A stretch of DNA of 64,000 nt from Zobellella endophytica (GCF_003012775.1 NZ_PXYG01000001.1:496001-560000), one strand, 5' to 3'; shown: positions 28,038 through 37,810, counted from the stretch's first letter. Made by a program: numbers and translations. The notes: generated by a model not told the origin, from the letters alone.

Positions 28038-30545
28038 ATGAGATCGTTAAGAGCCAGGGCCGTCGTCTACGGCCTGGTGATCGTGCTCGGCTTGCTGAGC
28101 GCGTTGCCCAATGTATTGCCCGACCGGCTGGCCGACCGCCTGCCGGACTGGTACAGCGCCAACACCCTGTCGCTCGGGCTGGATCTGCAGGGGGGCTCCC
28201 AGCTGCTGCTGGAAACCGACACCACCGAGCTGCTGGCCGCTGAGCACCGGCGCCTGGCCGACGAGGCCGCCACCGCCCTGAATGAGGCCGGCATCGCCCA
28301 TGCCCGCCCGCAGATCGATGCCGGCGGCGCCGAGCTGGCGCCGCGGGATCCGGCCCGCCTGGCCGAGGCCCTTGAGCTGCTCCGCGCCCTGGCGCGGGAC
28401 GACGCCAGCGGCGTGCGCCGCTTCGACATCGAACGGGAGCCGGGCCGGCTGCGCCTCGTGCCAACCGAGGCCTGGCGGGCCCAGCTGACCCAGGACACGG
28501 TGGAGCGCACCCTGGAGGTGGTGCGCCGGCGGCTGGACGAAACCGGGCTGGTGGAGCCGGGCATCACCCGCCAGGGTGACAGCGGCATACTGGTGCAGAT
28601 GCCCGGGGTGGCGGATCCGGCCGAGATCCGCTCGCTGCTGGGGACCACGGCCAGGATGAGCTTCCACTGGGTGGCCCGGGAGGGCGCCGCCGGCCAGGCC
28701 GTGATCACCGTGCCCGGCTCCGCCGGGGAGGGCAGCTACCGGCTGGAACGGCGAGTGGCGATGGCCGGCGAGCGCATCCGCGATGCCCACATGGCCTTCA
28801 GCCCCGCCACCGGCGAGCCGGTGGTCAGCTTCAAACTGGACAACGAGGGTGCCCGCCACTTCGGCGAGCTGACCCGGGACAACCTTGGCCGCGCCCTGGC
28901 CATCGTGCTCGATAACAAGGTGATCACCGCCCCGGTGATCCGCAGCGCCATTCCCGGCGGCAGCGGCGAGATCAGCGGCCGTTTCACCACCGGCGAGGCC
29001 AACGAGCTGGCCCTGTTGCTGCGGGCGGGGGCCCTGCCGGCGCCGCTGCTGGTGCTGGAGGAGCGGACCGTGGGCCCGGATCTGGGCAGCGACGCCATCG
29101 CCATGGGGCTTGGCACCGGCCTGCTCGGGGCCGCCCTGGTGGTTGCCTTTATGCTCGGGGTGTACGGCCGCTGGGGGCTGATCGCCTGCGTGGGCCTGGC
29201 GGTCAACATCGGCCTGGTGTTCGGCATCCTGAGCCTGCTGGGCGCCACCCTGACCCTGCCGGGCATCGCCGGCATCATCCTCACCGTCGGCATGGCGGTG
29301 GACGCCAATATCCTGATCAACGAACGCATCCGCGAGGAAAGCCGGCGGGGGCGTTCGGCCGCCATGGCCCTGCGCGAGGGCTTCGGCCGCGCCTACGGCA
29401 CCATTCTCGACTCCAATTTCACCACCCTGATCGCGGTGAGCCTGCTGTTCCTGTTCGGCAGCGGCCCGGTCAAGGGCTTTGCCGTCACCATCGGCATCGG
29501 CCTGCTCACCTCCCTGTTCACGGCCATATCGGTGACCCGGCTGCTGATGGAGTGGCGGGTGAAGGGCAGGGAGCGGGCGCCGCTCAACCTGGCCGGCGGC
29601 CGGTTGTTCGAGCGGCTGGCCGGCTGGCGGCCGGACTTTCTGCGCGGCCGCTACCTGGGCCTGGCCGCCTCGGCGGTGCTGTCGGTCGCCTCCCTGGTGC
29701 TGTTCGTGCAGCCGGGGCTGAAATACGGCGTCGACTTCACCGGCGGCACCCTGGTGGAGGTGCGGGCGCCGGCCCTGGCGGTGGAGCCGCTGCGCGAGCG
29801 GCTCCACGACCACCAACTGGCGGACGCCGCCATCCAGGAGGTCGGCGAGGGGCGCTTCCTGATCCGCCTGCCGGTGGCGCAGGGCGGCGCCGACCAGGTG
29901 GCCGGGCTCAAGGCGGCGGTGCTGAGCGCCGAGCCCGAAGCGCAATTTCCCCGGGTGGACATGGTGGGCGCCAAGGTCAGCGGCGGCTTCTTCGAGGCTA
30001 CGGTGCTGGCCATCCTGCTCGCCGGCGGCGGCATGCTGCTTTACCTGTGGTACAGGTTCGAGTCCCACTTCGCCCTGGCGGCCACCCTCACCATAGTGCT
30101 GGATCTGACCAAGACCATCGGTTTCTTCGCCCTGGCCGGGGTGGAGTTCAACCTCACCGCGGTGGCGGCGCTGCTGGCGCTGATCGGCTACTCGGTGAAC
30201 GACAAGGTGGTGGTGTTCGATCGCATTCGCGAGAACCTGCGGCTGACCCCGGACAAACCCATGCTGGCGCTGCTCAACGACAGCATATCCGCTACCCTTA
30301 CCCGGACCCTGTTTACCTCGTTCAGCACTTTCCTGGCGCTGCTGCCGATGGGGCTGGCGGGGGGCAGCGCGGTGGCCAGCTTCGCGCTGCCCATGCTGTT
30401 CGGCATCCTGGTGGGCACCAGCTCGTCGGTGTTTATCGCCTCGCCGCTGCTGTATTTCCTCGGCCAGCGGCGGCAGCGGCAGGGCAAGGCCCAGCTGCGG
30501 CCCACCGCCGAGCAAATGCGCAAGGAACTGGATTCGTTACCTTAA
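28038..30545 (+). CDS. secDF: Fused protein translocase subunit SecDF
   Basis: In one 835-residue chain, SecD (about 1-500) is followed by SecF (about 540-835). SecD marks are LSLGLDLQGGSQLLLETD, the P1 periplasmic domain, and the membrane motifs VDANILINERIREE and AYGTILDSNFTTLIA. SecF marks are KYGVDFTGGTLVEVRAP, LIGYSVNDKVVVFDRIREN and TRTLFTSFSTFLAL. SecDF uses the proton gradient to pull preproteins through SecYEG. Separate secD and secF genes next to yajC are usual in gammaproteobacteria, so this fused copy is probably an additional paralogue. It precedes a cation antiporter gene by 12 bases, as an operon. Confidence 0.95.
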   Translation: MRSLRARAVVYGLVIVLGLLSALPNVLPDRLADRLPDWYSANTLSLGLDLQGGSQLLLETDTTELLAAEHRRLADEAATALNEAGIAHARPQIDAGGAELAPRDPARLAEALELLRALARDDASGVRRFDIEREPGRLRLVPTEAWRAQLTQDTVERTLEVVRRRLDETGLVEPGITRQGDSGILVQMPGVADPAEIRSLLGTTARMSFHWVAREGAAGQAVITVPGSAGEGSYRLERRVAMAGERIRDAHMAFSPATGEPVVSFKLDNEGARHFGELTRDNLGRALAIVLDNKVITAPVIRSAIPGGSGEISGRFTTGEANELALLLRAGALPAPLLVLEERTVGPDLGSDAIAMGLGTGLLGAALVVAFMLGVYGRWGLIACVGLAVNIGLVFGILSLLGATLTLPGIAGIILTVGMAVDANILINERIREESRRGRSAAMALREGFGRAYGTILDSNFTTLIAVSLLFLFGSGPVKGFAVTIGIGLLTSLFTAISVTRLLMEWRVKGRERAPLNLAGGRLFERLAGWRPDFLRGRYLGLAASAVLSVASLVLFVQPGLKYGVDFTGGTLVEVRAPALAVEPLRERLHDHQLADAAIQEVGEGRFLIRLPVAQGGADQVAGLKAAVLSAEPEAQFPRVDMVGAKVSGGFFEATVLAILLAGGGMLLYLWYRFESHFALAATLTIVLDLTKTIGFFALAGVEFNLTAVAALLALIGYSVNDKVVVFDRIRENLRLTPDKPMLALLNDSISATLTRTLFTSFSTFLALLPMGLAGGSAVASFALPMLFGILVGTSSSVFIASPLLYFLGQRRQRQGKAQLRPTAEQMRKELDSLP

Positions 30546-30557
30546 GGAGACAATGCG

Positions 30558-31661
30558 ATGACCTGGTTAATGCTGATAACGGGATTGCTGCTGCTGATCC
30601 TGGGCGCCGAACTCCTGGTGCGGGGGGCGGCCCGGCTGGCCGCCAGCCTGGGGGTGCCGGCCCTGGTGATCGGCCTCACCGTGGTGGCCTTCGGCACCAG
30701 CGCGCCGGAGCTGGCGGTGAGCGTCAAGTCCGCCTGGGCCGGCCAGGCGGAGCTGGCCATCGCCAACGTGGTGGGCAGCAACATCTTCAACGTGCTGTTC
30801 ATCCTCGGCCTGGCGGCGCTGATCTCGCCCCTGGTGGTGTCGAAGCAGCTGATCCGCCAGGATGTGCCCATCATGATTCTGGTGTCGGTGGTGGCGGTGC
30901 TGATGGCCTGGGACGGTACCCTGGGCCGGGGCGAGGCGGTGCTGTTGTTCGCCGGCCTGCTCGGCTACACCGCCTTCCTGTTCGTGCAGGGCCGACGGCA
31001 GGGCATGGACACGGCGGACGAGGAGGTCGACGAGCTGATACGCAGGCCCGTGCCCGCCTGGCAGAACCTGCTGCTGGTGGCGGGCGGCCTGGTGCTGCTG
31101 GTGGCGGGCGCCCGCTGGCTGGTACAGAGCGCGGTGCAGATCGCCGCCGCCTTCGGGGTGAGCGAGGCGGTGATCGGGCTGACCATCGTCGCCGCCGGTA
31201 CCTCCCTGCCGGAGGTGATGACCTCGGTGATCGCCACCCTCAAGGGGCAGCGGGACATCGCCATCGGCAACGTGGTGGGCAGCAACGTGTTCAACATCCT
31301 GTGTGTGCTCGGCCTCTCGGGTCTGGTCTCGCCGGCGCCGCTGCTGGCCGGCGCCCAGCTGGCCAGCCTGGACATGCCGGTGATGCTGGGGGTGGCGGTG
31401 CTGTGCCTGCCACTGTTCTTCGTGGGTGCCAGCCTCACCCGCTTCGAAGGGCTGCTCTTCCTCGTCCTGTATCTGGCCTATGTGTGGTACATGGTGGCGC
31501 TGACCCTGGCCTTGGATTACCTGCCCCGGCTCGGTGCGGGCATCGTCTACGGCCTGATCCCGCTGGTGGTGCTCTACGTGGCCGCCACCCTGGGGCGGGA
31601 TCTGTGGCGCCGGCGGCGGGGAACGGAGCCGGCCGAGGCCCGTGATAACCGAGCACCGTGA
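30558..31661 (+). CDS. Calcium/sodium antiporter, CaCA family
   Basis: The 367-residue protein has two homologous halves, each with the alpha-repeat motif: GLTVVAFGTSAPELAVSV with VVGSNIFNVLFILG in the first and GLTIVAAGTSLPEVMTSV with VVGSNVFNILCVLG in the second. This is the YrbG-type inner-membrane exchanger. AAGGAG lies eight bases before ATG and the gene follows secDF closely, so the two are likely co-transcribed. Confidence 0.95.
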   Translation: MTWLMLITGLLLLILGAELLVRGAARLAASLGVPALVIGLTVVAFGTSAPELAVSVKSAWAGQAELAIANVVGSNIFNVLFILGLAALISPLVVSKQLIRQDVPIMILVSVVAVLMAWDGTLGRGEAVLLFAGLLGYTAFLFVQGRRQGMDTADEEVDELIRRPVPAWQNLLLVAGGLVLLVAGARWLVQSAVQIAAAFGVSEAVIGLTIVAAGTSLPEVMTSVIATLKGQRDIAIGNVVGSNVFNILCVLGLSGLVSPAPLLAGAQLASLDMPVMLGVAVLCLPLFFVGASLTRFEGLLFLVLYLAYVWYMVALTLALDYLPRLGAGIVYGLIPLVVLYVAATLGRDLWRRRRGTEPAEARDNRAP

Positions 31662-31699
31662 TTTACTTGGGCACCGTTCCGGGCTATGGCTAGCTATGG

Positions 31700-32311
31700 C
31701 TAGCGGCTGAGCGGCAGCCAGGCCCCGAGCAGGACGAAGAGGCCGCCACAGGTCCGGTTGAAGCCCTTGCCGCAGCGCCCCAGCCAGCCGGAGACCCGGC
31801 CGGCAAAACCGGCGATAAACAGCTCGGTCAGGCACTCCACCAGCGCGAAGGTGGCCGCCATGATGGCGAACTGCAGCCCAAGGCCGGCCTTGGGGTCGAT
31901 AAACTGGGGCAGGAAGGCGGCGAAGAACAGAATGACCTTGGGGTTGGCCAGGGCGGAGAGGAACCCCTGGCGGGCCATGGCCCAGCCGCTGGCCCGGCCT
32001 GCCAGGGTGCCGACGCCGCCGCCCGGGGTGGGCGAGCGCCACACCTGCACGCCCAGCCACACCAGGTAGAGGCCGCCGACCACCTTCATCACCAGCAGCA
32101 GCTCCCCCGCTAGGCTCAGCAGCGAGGCGATGCCGAACATCGACAGCCCGATCACGGCCACGAAACCCAGGGCGCCGCCCGCGATGGTGGCCAGGGTCTT
32201 GCCCGGGCCGTAGAGGGCGCCGTGGGTCAGCGCCAGCAGGCCGTTGGGGCCGGGAGTGAGCGACAGGCCGATGGTGGCCGCGAGGTAAACAAGCCAGGTA
32301 TCCAGGGTCAT
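31700..32311 (-). CDS. LysE/RhtB-family amino acid exporter
   Basis: The 203-residue protein has the LysE layout: a first helix followed by SLTPGPNGLLALTHGALYG, then five to six membrane segments, with FLSALANPKVILFFAAFLPQF in the middle. It should export amino acids or similar compounds. AAGGAG precedes the ATG. A small tandem duplication (CTATGGCTAG twice) spans its stop codon. It is divergent from the GlxA-type regulator next door, which probably controls it. Confidence 0.92.
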   Translation of the reverse strand: MTLDTWLVYLAATIGLSLTPGPNGLLALTHGALYGPGKTLATIAGGALGFVAVIGLSMFGIASLLSLAGELLLVMKVVGGLYLVWLGVQVWRSPTPGGGVGTLAGRASGWAMARQGFLSALANPKVILFFAAFLPQFIDPKAGLGLQFAIMAATFALVECLTELFIAGFAGRVSGWLGRCGKGFNRTCGGLFVLLGAWLPLSR

Positions 32312-32415
32312 GGCGGGCTCCTTATGGTGATGATGGGCGTCATTATGGGGCCACGGCCCCTTTCATTCTTGGTGCAAATAAGACATAAAAAAGGAATATT
32401 TGGACCAGTGGAGTC

Positions 32416-33390
32416 ATGATGCCGAGCCCCGATGTCGGTTTTTTGCTGTTGCCCCTGCCGGGCTTCGCCCTGCTGCCCTTCGGCGGCTTCCTCGACAAGC
32501 TGCGCTTTTCCGCCGACGACGAGGATCACAGCCGCCAGCGCTATTGCCGCTGGCGGATACTGGGCCTGGCGGAGGACGAGACGATCACCGCCAGCTGCGG
32601 GGTGGAAGTCCGGACCCAGGCCTCGCCCCGGGAGCTGGACTGGACCCATTATCAGTACCTGGTGGTTTTCGGCGGCCGCGAAGCGGGGCAGACCCGGCAG
32701 CTGGCGCCGCGTTACCGCCACCTGCTGCGCCAGGCCAGTGCCCGTGGCCTCGGCCTGGTGAGCATCGACAATGCCTGCTTCCTGCTGGCCGAAGTGGGCC
32801 TGCTGGAGGGGCACCGGGTGGCGGTGCACTGGCGCCATGCCCGGGAATTTGCCACCGGCTTTCCGCACCTGGCCATGACCACGGAGCAGTTGTACCTGCT
32901 GGACGGCCAGCGCATCAGCTGCGCCGGCGGCAGCGCCGCCATCGATCTGGCCACGGAACTGCTCGGCCGTCATTGCGGCCGGGAACGCGCCCTGAAGGGG
33001 CTGGCCGACATGCTGGTGGATGAAAGCCGGGAAAGGGGCCACCGGCTCCGGTCGCTGCAGCCGGAGCCGGATACCGGCCGCCACCTGGGGCGGGCCCTGG
33101 CCCTGATGCGCCAGTATCTGGGCTCGGCCATGACGGTGGCGGAGCTGGCCGAGCGGCTGGGGGTGGGCCGGCGCCAGCTGGACCGGCTGTTCGTGGCCCG
33201 TTTCGGCCAGCCGGCCCGGGCCTACTGGCAGGAGCTGCGGCTGCAGCACCTGGCCTGGCGCCTGCGCCACAGCCACCATCCGCTGGCCCTGCTCGCCGAG
33301 GAAGTCGGCATCCCGGACACCGGCTACCTGGCCAAGCTGTTCAAGCGCCGCTTCGGGCTGACCCCGGCCCAATACCGCCGGCAATCATGA
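32416..33390 (+). CDS. GlxA-type AraC-family regulator
   Basis: The 324-residue protein joins an N-terminal DJ-1/PfpI-like domain (VGFLLLPLPGFALLPFGGFLD, WTHYQYLVVFGG, VSIDNACFLLAE) to a C-terminal AraC DNA-binding domain with two helix-turn-helices (MTVAELAERLGVGRRQLDRLF and LALLAEEVGIPDTGYLAKLF). It is divergent from the LysE exporter and likely regulates it. ATG 32416 or the next codon, also ATG, may be used. Confidence 0.92.
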   Translation: MMPSPDVGFLLLPLPGFALLPFGGFLDKLRFSADDEDHSRQRYCRWRILGLAEDETITASCGVEVRTQASPRELDWTHYQYLVVFGGREAGQTRQLAPRYRHLLRQASARGLGLVSIDNACFLLAEVGLLEGHRVAVHWRHAREFATGFPHLAMTTEQLYLLDGQRISCAGGSAAIDLATELLGRHCGRERALKGLADMLVDESRERGHRLRSLQPEPDTGRHLGRALALMRQYLGSAMTVAELAERLGVGRRQLDRLFVARFGQPARAYWQELRLQHLAWRLRHSHHPLALLAEEVGIPDTGYLAKLFKRRFGLTPAQYRRQS

Positions 33391-33531
33391 AGACGGCTTG
33401 CCGGGACCTGGGAGACGCCCGGTCCGATAAGCGATGAGCTCATGTCCTCCAGTCACCGGCCAGGCTTGCACCAGCGCCATGGTTGAGTTAATGCTGTAGT
33501 TACCCAGTTTTTGTTAAGTAAATCCAAAACC

Positions 33532-34443
33532 ATGAGATCAAAAACGCCCTTGTCCCAGGTGACCGACTTCGATCTTCGCCTGCTGCGCCTGTTCAAGGTG
33601 GTGGCCGAGTGTGGGAGCTTTTCCGCGGCCGAAAGCGCCCTGGGGGTGACCCGTTCGGCGGTGAGCCTGCAGATGAGCGATCTGGAAAAGCGCCTGGGCA
33701 TGCGGTTGTGCCAGCGCGGCCGGGCGGGCTTTGCCCTGACCGACGAGGGCAGGGAAGTGCTGCGGGCGGGGGAGGTGCTGTTGAGCGCGGTGGAGAACTT
33801 TCGCGCCGAGATCAACCAGATCAACCGGCAACTGCGGGGCGAGCTCAATATCGGCATCGTCAACAACCTGGTGACTCAACCCCATATGGAAATCACCCGC
33901 GCCCTGAAGGCACTGCGCGAGCGCAGTGACGAAATCCGGGTCAACATCAGCATGAGCACCCCCGGCGAGATAGAGCGGGGGCTGTTCGACGGCCGCCTGC
34001 ACGTGGGCGCCATTCCCCTGACCACGCCGCTTTCGGGCCTGGACTACCGCCTGCTCTACGAGGAGCGCTCCAGCCTGTATTGCAGCCGCGAGCATCCGTT
34101 GTTTCATGCCGGCGCCGAGCCGGACGACGATACCCTGGGCTCGGTCGACGCCGTGGTGCCCGGCTACCGTATGACGGCGCAGGCCATGGCCCTGCATCAG
34201 TTGCTGAACTGCCCCGCCACCGCCTCCGACCGGGAAGGCATCGCCTTTCTGATCCTCACCGGCAGCTACATCGGCTACCTGCCGGATCACTATGCCGCCA
34301 ACTGGGTAGCCAAGGGACAGATGAAGCCCCTGTGCCCGGAGCGGCTGTTTTTTGACTCCAAGCTGGCCGTTGTGACCCGCAAAGGGCGCCGCCCGAATCT
34401 GATCCTGGAGAGCTTTCTCGACTCCCTGCAAGACCCCCGCTAA
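33532..34443 (+). CDS. LysR-family regulator of the omega-aminotransferase locus
   Basis: The 303-residue protein begins with a LysR winged helix (FDLRLLRLFKVVAECGSFSAAESALGVTRSAVSLQMSDLEKRLG split over residues 11-54) and continues with the periplasmic-binding-like effector domain. ATG 33532 was chosen over an in-frame TTG at 33511; there is no good ribosome site, and the untranslated leader may be very short. It lies on the same strand directly before the aminotransferase gene, whose promoter carries a matching inverted repeat. Confidence 0.9.
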   Translation: MRSKTPLSQVTDFDLRLLRLFKVVAECGSFSAAESALGVTRSAVSLQMSDLEKRLGMRLCQRGRAGFALTDEGREVLRAGEVLLSAVENFRAEINQINRQLRGELNIGIVNNLVTQPHMEITRALKALRERSDEIRVNISMSTPGEIERGLFDGRLHVGAIPLTTPLSGLDYRLLYEERSSLYCSREHPLFHAGAEPDDDTLGSVDAVVPGYRMTAQAMALHQLLNCPATASDREGIAFLILTGSYIGYLPDHYAANWVAKGQMKPLCPERLFFDSKLAVVTRKGRRPNLILESFLDSLQDPR

Positions 34444-34506
34444 TGGCGGGGTGTCCGTGCCGGCGACACGCCGGCGCCGTTAAAGTTAAGTATTGGCTTA
34501 CCTATG

Positions 34507-34528
34507 GTTAAATAGATTTGCATTTAAC
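34507..34528. promoter_or_regulatory. Inverted repeat upstream of the aminotransferase gene
   Basis: GTTAAAT (34507-34513) and ATTTAAC (34522-34528) form a perfect inverted repeat with an eight-base spacer, which contains the T-N11-A type of LysR box. It lies about 70 bases before the aminotransferase ATG. The upstream LysR protein is the likely binder. Confidence 0.5.
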
Positions 34529-34595
34529 TTAACCAATCCGGCGACCAGAATGATCCCATCACTCCTTAATCATCAATGGCAGCAGGGATTGGATC

Positions 34596-35939
34596 ATGGC
34601 TAAACAGGATATTCTGCAGCGCGCCGGCCTGAGCCCCGAGCAGCTCGACGCCTACTGGATGCCGTACACCGGCAACCGCCAGTTCAAACAGGATCCGCGC
34701 ATCATCGTCGGTGCCGAGGGGGGCTACTACCGGGATGTGGACGGCCGCCGGATCTTCGACGGCCTGTCCGGGCTCTGGACCTGCGGCGCCGGCCACAACA
34801 GGCCCGAGATCGCCGAGGCGGTGGCCAGGCAACTGCGCGAGCTGGACTATGCCCCGGCCTTTCAGTATGGCCATCCCAAGGCGTTTGAGCTGGCCCATCG
34901 CCTGCGCGAGCTGACGCCCGCCGGCCTCGACTACGCCTTTTTCACCGGCTCCGGCTCCGAGAGCGCCGATACCGCCCTGAAAATAGCCCGGGCCTACTGG
35001 CGCAAGAAGGGCAAGGCCGGCAAGACCAAGCTGATCGGCCGCGCCAAGGGCTACCACGGCGTCAACTTCGGCGGCATCAGCCTGGGCGGCATCGGTGCCA
35101 ACCGGGCCCTGTTCGGCCAGGGGATCGATGCCGACCACCTGCCCCATACCCTGCTGAAGGAGAATGCCTTCACCCGGGGCCTGCCAGGGCAGGGCGCCGC
35201 CAAGGCCGAGGATCTGCTGGAGCTGATTGCGCTGCACGACGCCTCCAACATCGCCGCCGTTATCGTCGAGCCGCTGGCCGGCTCCGCCGGGGTGATACCG
35301 CCGCCGGTGGGTTATCTGAAGCGGCTGCGCGAAATCTGTGATGCGCACGACATCCTGCTGATCTTCGACGAGGTGATCACCGGTTTCGGGCGCATGGGGT
35401 CCATGACCGGCGCCGAGGAGTTCGGGGTGGTGCCGGACATCATGAACCTGGCCAAGCAGCTGACCAACGGCGCCGTGCCCATGGGGGCGGTGATCTGCCG
35501 GGGCGAGATCTACCACACCTTTATGGAGCAGGGCGGGCCCGACTACATGCTCGAGCTGCCCCACGGCTACACCTATTCCGGCCATCCGGTGGCCTGCGCC
35601 GCGGCGCTGGCCTCGCTCGATATCCTCCAGCAGGACCAGCTCATTCCCCGCGTGAAGGAGCTGGCGCCGTATTTCGAGAATGCGCTGCACAACCTGAAAG
35701 GCACCCGCTATATCAGCGATATCCGCAACTACGGCCTGGCCGGCGCCCTGCAGATCGAAAGCTACCCCGGCGAGCCGGCGCGTCGCCCCTACGAGATTGC
35801 GATGAAGTGCTGGCAGAAGGGTTTTTACGTGCGCTACGGCGGCGACACCATCCAGCTGGGCCTGCCCTTTATCGTGGAGCGGGAAGAGATAGACCGGCTG
35901 GTCAACGCCCTGGGCGAGGCCATCGGCGAGCTGGACTGA
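34596..35939 (+). CDS. Omega-amino acid (beta-alanine)-pyruvate aminotransferase
   Basis: The 447-residue protein is a class III PLP aminotransferase: FFTGSGSESADTALKIARAYW, EPLAGSAGVIPPP, LIFDEVITGFGRMG and the PLP lysine Lys287 in NLAKQLTNGAVPMGAV. It resembles beta-alanine-pyruvate transaminases of about 445-450 residues, which yield malonate semialdehyde and alanine. The next gene is a methylmalonate/malonate-semialdehyde dehydrogenase, the natural following step to acetyl-CoA, which supports this assignment. Confidence 0.92.
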   Translation: MAKQDILQRAGLSPEQLDAYWMPYTGNRQFKQDPRIIVGAEGGYYRDVDGRRIFDGLSGLWTCGAGHNRPEIAEAVARQLRELDYAPAFQYGHPKAFELAHRLRELTPAGLDYAFFTGSGSESADTALKIARAYWRKKGKAGKTKLIGRAKGYHGVNFGGISLGGIGANRALFGQGIDADHLPHTLLKENAFTRGLPGQGAAKAEDLLELIALHDASNIAAVIVEPLAGSAGVIPPPVGYLKRLREICDAHDILLIFDEVITGFGRMGSMTGAEEFGVVPDIMNLAKQLTNGAVPMGAVICRGEIYHTFMEQGGPDYMLELPHGYTYSGHPVACAAALASLDILQQDQLIPRVKELAPYFENALHNLKGTRYISDIRNYGLAGALQIESYPGEPARRPYEIAMKCWQKGFYVRYGGDTIQLGLPFIVEREEIDRLVNALGEAIGELD

Positions 35940-35997
35940 GACCGCAGCCGTAATGCCTCTCGGTTTGAGGTGTTAGCGGGGCAGGCTATCGCCACGC

Positions 35998-36105
35998 CAA
36001 CTCGCAGCAAGTACGTCCCTGTATGCTCGACGATGGCGATATCGCGGAAACCGTCGTTATCGCCGCGCTGCGAGTTGTCACTGGCAACTCGGTCGCGGCG
36101 ATAAC
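35998..36105 (+). promoter_or_regulatory. Nested hairpins with a competing stem upstream of mmsA
   Basis: GTTATCGCCGCG (36056-36067) pairs with CGCGGCGATAAC (36094-36105), enclosing CGAGTTG (36071-36077) paired with CAACTCG (36085-36091). An earlier segment CAACTCGCAGC (35998-36008) is perfectly complementary to GCTGCGAGTTG (36067-36077), so it could open that hairpin. No T-run follows. The arrangement resembles an attenuator or riboregulator in the 290-base leader of mmsA, or a strong palindromic repeat. Confidence 0.5.
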
Positions 36106-36230
36106 TCCGGTGCAAGGCGCTTCGCGCCCCCTGCCATCGACGGTTGGCTTAGGCAATAGCCTGTCCCTCTGCATGGGACGGCATTACGGTCACCGATTTT
36201 TGAATCACAGGAATTTAAAGAGGTATCTCA

Positions 36231-37610
36231 ATGAAAACCATCGGCCACCTGATCAACGGCACCATCGTGACCGACGGCGCCCGCACCCAGGACCTGTTCA
36301 ACCCCTCCACCGGCGAGGTCGCCAAACAGGTGTCCCTGGCCGGCAAGGCCACCGTGGAGGACGCCATCGCCGCCGCCCAGGCCGCCTTTCCGGCCTGGCG
36401 CAACACGCCGCCGCTGAAGCGGGCGCGGGTCATGTATCGTTTCAAGCAACTGCTGGAAGAGCATGCCGAGGAAATCTGCCGGCTGATCGGCGAGGAGCAC
36501 GGCAAGATAGCGCACGACGCCATGGGCGAACTGCAGCGCGGCATCGAGAACGTCGAATACGCCTGCGGCGTGCCCGAGCTGCTCAAGGGCGAGCACAGCA
36601 AGAACGTGGGCCCGGCCATCGACTCCTGGAACGAGCTCCAGCCGCTGGGCGTGGTGGCCGGCATCACCCCGTTCAACTTTCCCGCCATGGTGCCGCTGTG
36701 GATGTACCCCATGGCCATCGCCTGCGGCAACTGCTTTGTGCTCAAGCCCTCCGAGCGCGACCCCAGCTCGACCCTGTTCATCGCCCAGTTGCTGGTGGAA
36801 GCGGGCCTGCCGGCCGGGGTGATCAACGTGGTCAACGGCGACAAGGAAGCGGTCGACACCCTGCTGGACGACCCCCGGGTGCAGGCGGTGAGCTTCGTCG
36901 GCTCCACCCCCGTTGCCGAATACATCTACGCCAGGGCCAGTGCCAACGGCAAGCGTTGCCAGGCGCTGGGCGGGGCCAAGAACCACGCCATCCTGCTGCC
37001 CGATGCCGACATGGACAACGCCGTCAATGCCCTGACCGGTGCGGCCTTCGGCTCTTCCGGCGAGCGCTGCATGGCGCTGTCGGTGGCGGTGGCGGTGGCG
37101 GTGGGCGACGCGGCCGCCGAGGCCTTTATCGAGAAGATGAGGGCGCAGATGCAGGGCCTCAAGGTCGGCGCCTTCAGCGAGCGGCAGAACGACTTCGGCC
37201 CGGTGATCACCCGCGCGCACCTGGACAAGGTGGTCGGCTATATCAATAGCGCCGAACAGCAGGGCGCCGAGATAGTGGTGGACGGCCGCAATCCCAGCGT
37301 GCCCGGTTTTGACAACGGCTTTTTCGTGGGCGGCACCCTGATCGATCGGGTCACCCCGGACATGCTTTGCTACAAGGAAGAGATCTTCGGCCCGGTGCTG
37401 CTGGTGGTGCGGGTAGCGACCATGCAGCAGGCGATGGATCTGATCGATGCCCACGAATACGGCAACGGCACCGGCATCTTCACCCCCGCCTGGCCGACAG
37501 GCATACCGAACCGGCGGCCTACGCCGTGCTGTTTCCCAGGCCGGTTGGAAAAAACAACCAACGAGTCCGTTTGTTCCCTGCGCCATTACCTTGAAAACAA
37601 ACAGAATTAA
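36231..37610 (+). pseudogene. mmsA: Methylmalonate-semialdehyde dehydrogenase, C-terminally truncated
   Basis: The first 415 or so residues are normal: INGTIVTDGARTQDLFNPST, GVVAGITPFNFPAMVPLWM, GSTPVAEYIYARASANGKRC, and the catalytic Cys280 in GSSGERCMAL. After IFT near 37,482 the sequence no longer resembles the family. About 80 residues of the usual C-terminus, including the GVNVPIPVP-type stretch, are replaced by an unrelated tail ending at 37,610. Full-length members have about 500 residues. The enzyme is CoA-acylating and would convert (methyl)malonate semialdehyde to propionyl- or acetyl-CoA; without its C-terminus it is probably inactive. AGAGG precedes the ATG. Confidence 0.85.
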
Positions 37611-37706
37611 TCGACGTAATACCTCCTGAACCGCCGAGGTATCCGCCGCCACTATACCTTTGACCAGAACGCATCGAGGGGAAATGCCGGGAAGTGCAGG
37701 AACTGG

Positions 37707-37735
37707 TGGGGCGCAGGCGGCCCACCTGCGCCCCA
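37707..37735. terminator. Strong hairpin between convergent genes
   Basis: GGGGCGCAGG (37708-37717) and CCTGCGCCCC (37725-37734) form a perfect 10-bp stem, extended by one A-T pair, around a seven-base loop. It stands between the end of the truncated mmsA and the end of the leftward binding-protein gene. There is no T-run. Its core GCGCAGGCGGCCC recurs at 46.8 and 47.1 kb, so it may equally be a repeat element. Confidence 0.5.
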
Positions 37736-37810
37736 ATAATCATCGCTGCCCGATATTGCCATCCCTCGCCGAAGGCCCTCTGCCGGGTATTGGGGTCGCC
37801 CTGGCCGGCG

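Noticed and set aside
28047-30515. 822-codon open frame antisense to secDF
   Set aside because: Shadow of the real gene; rich in His, Gln and Gly as is usual for such antisense frames.
36056-36105. Integron attC site
   Set aside because: The arms begin with GTTA and end with TAAC, the reverse of the attC core order, and no integrase is nearby.
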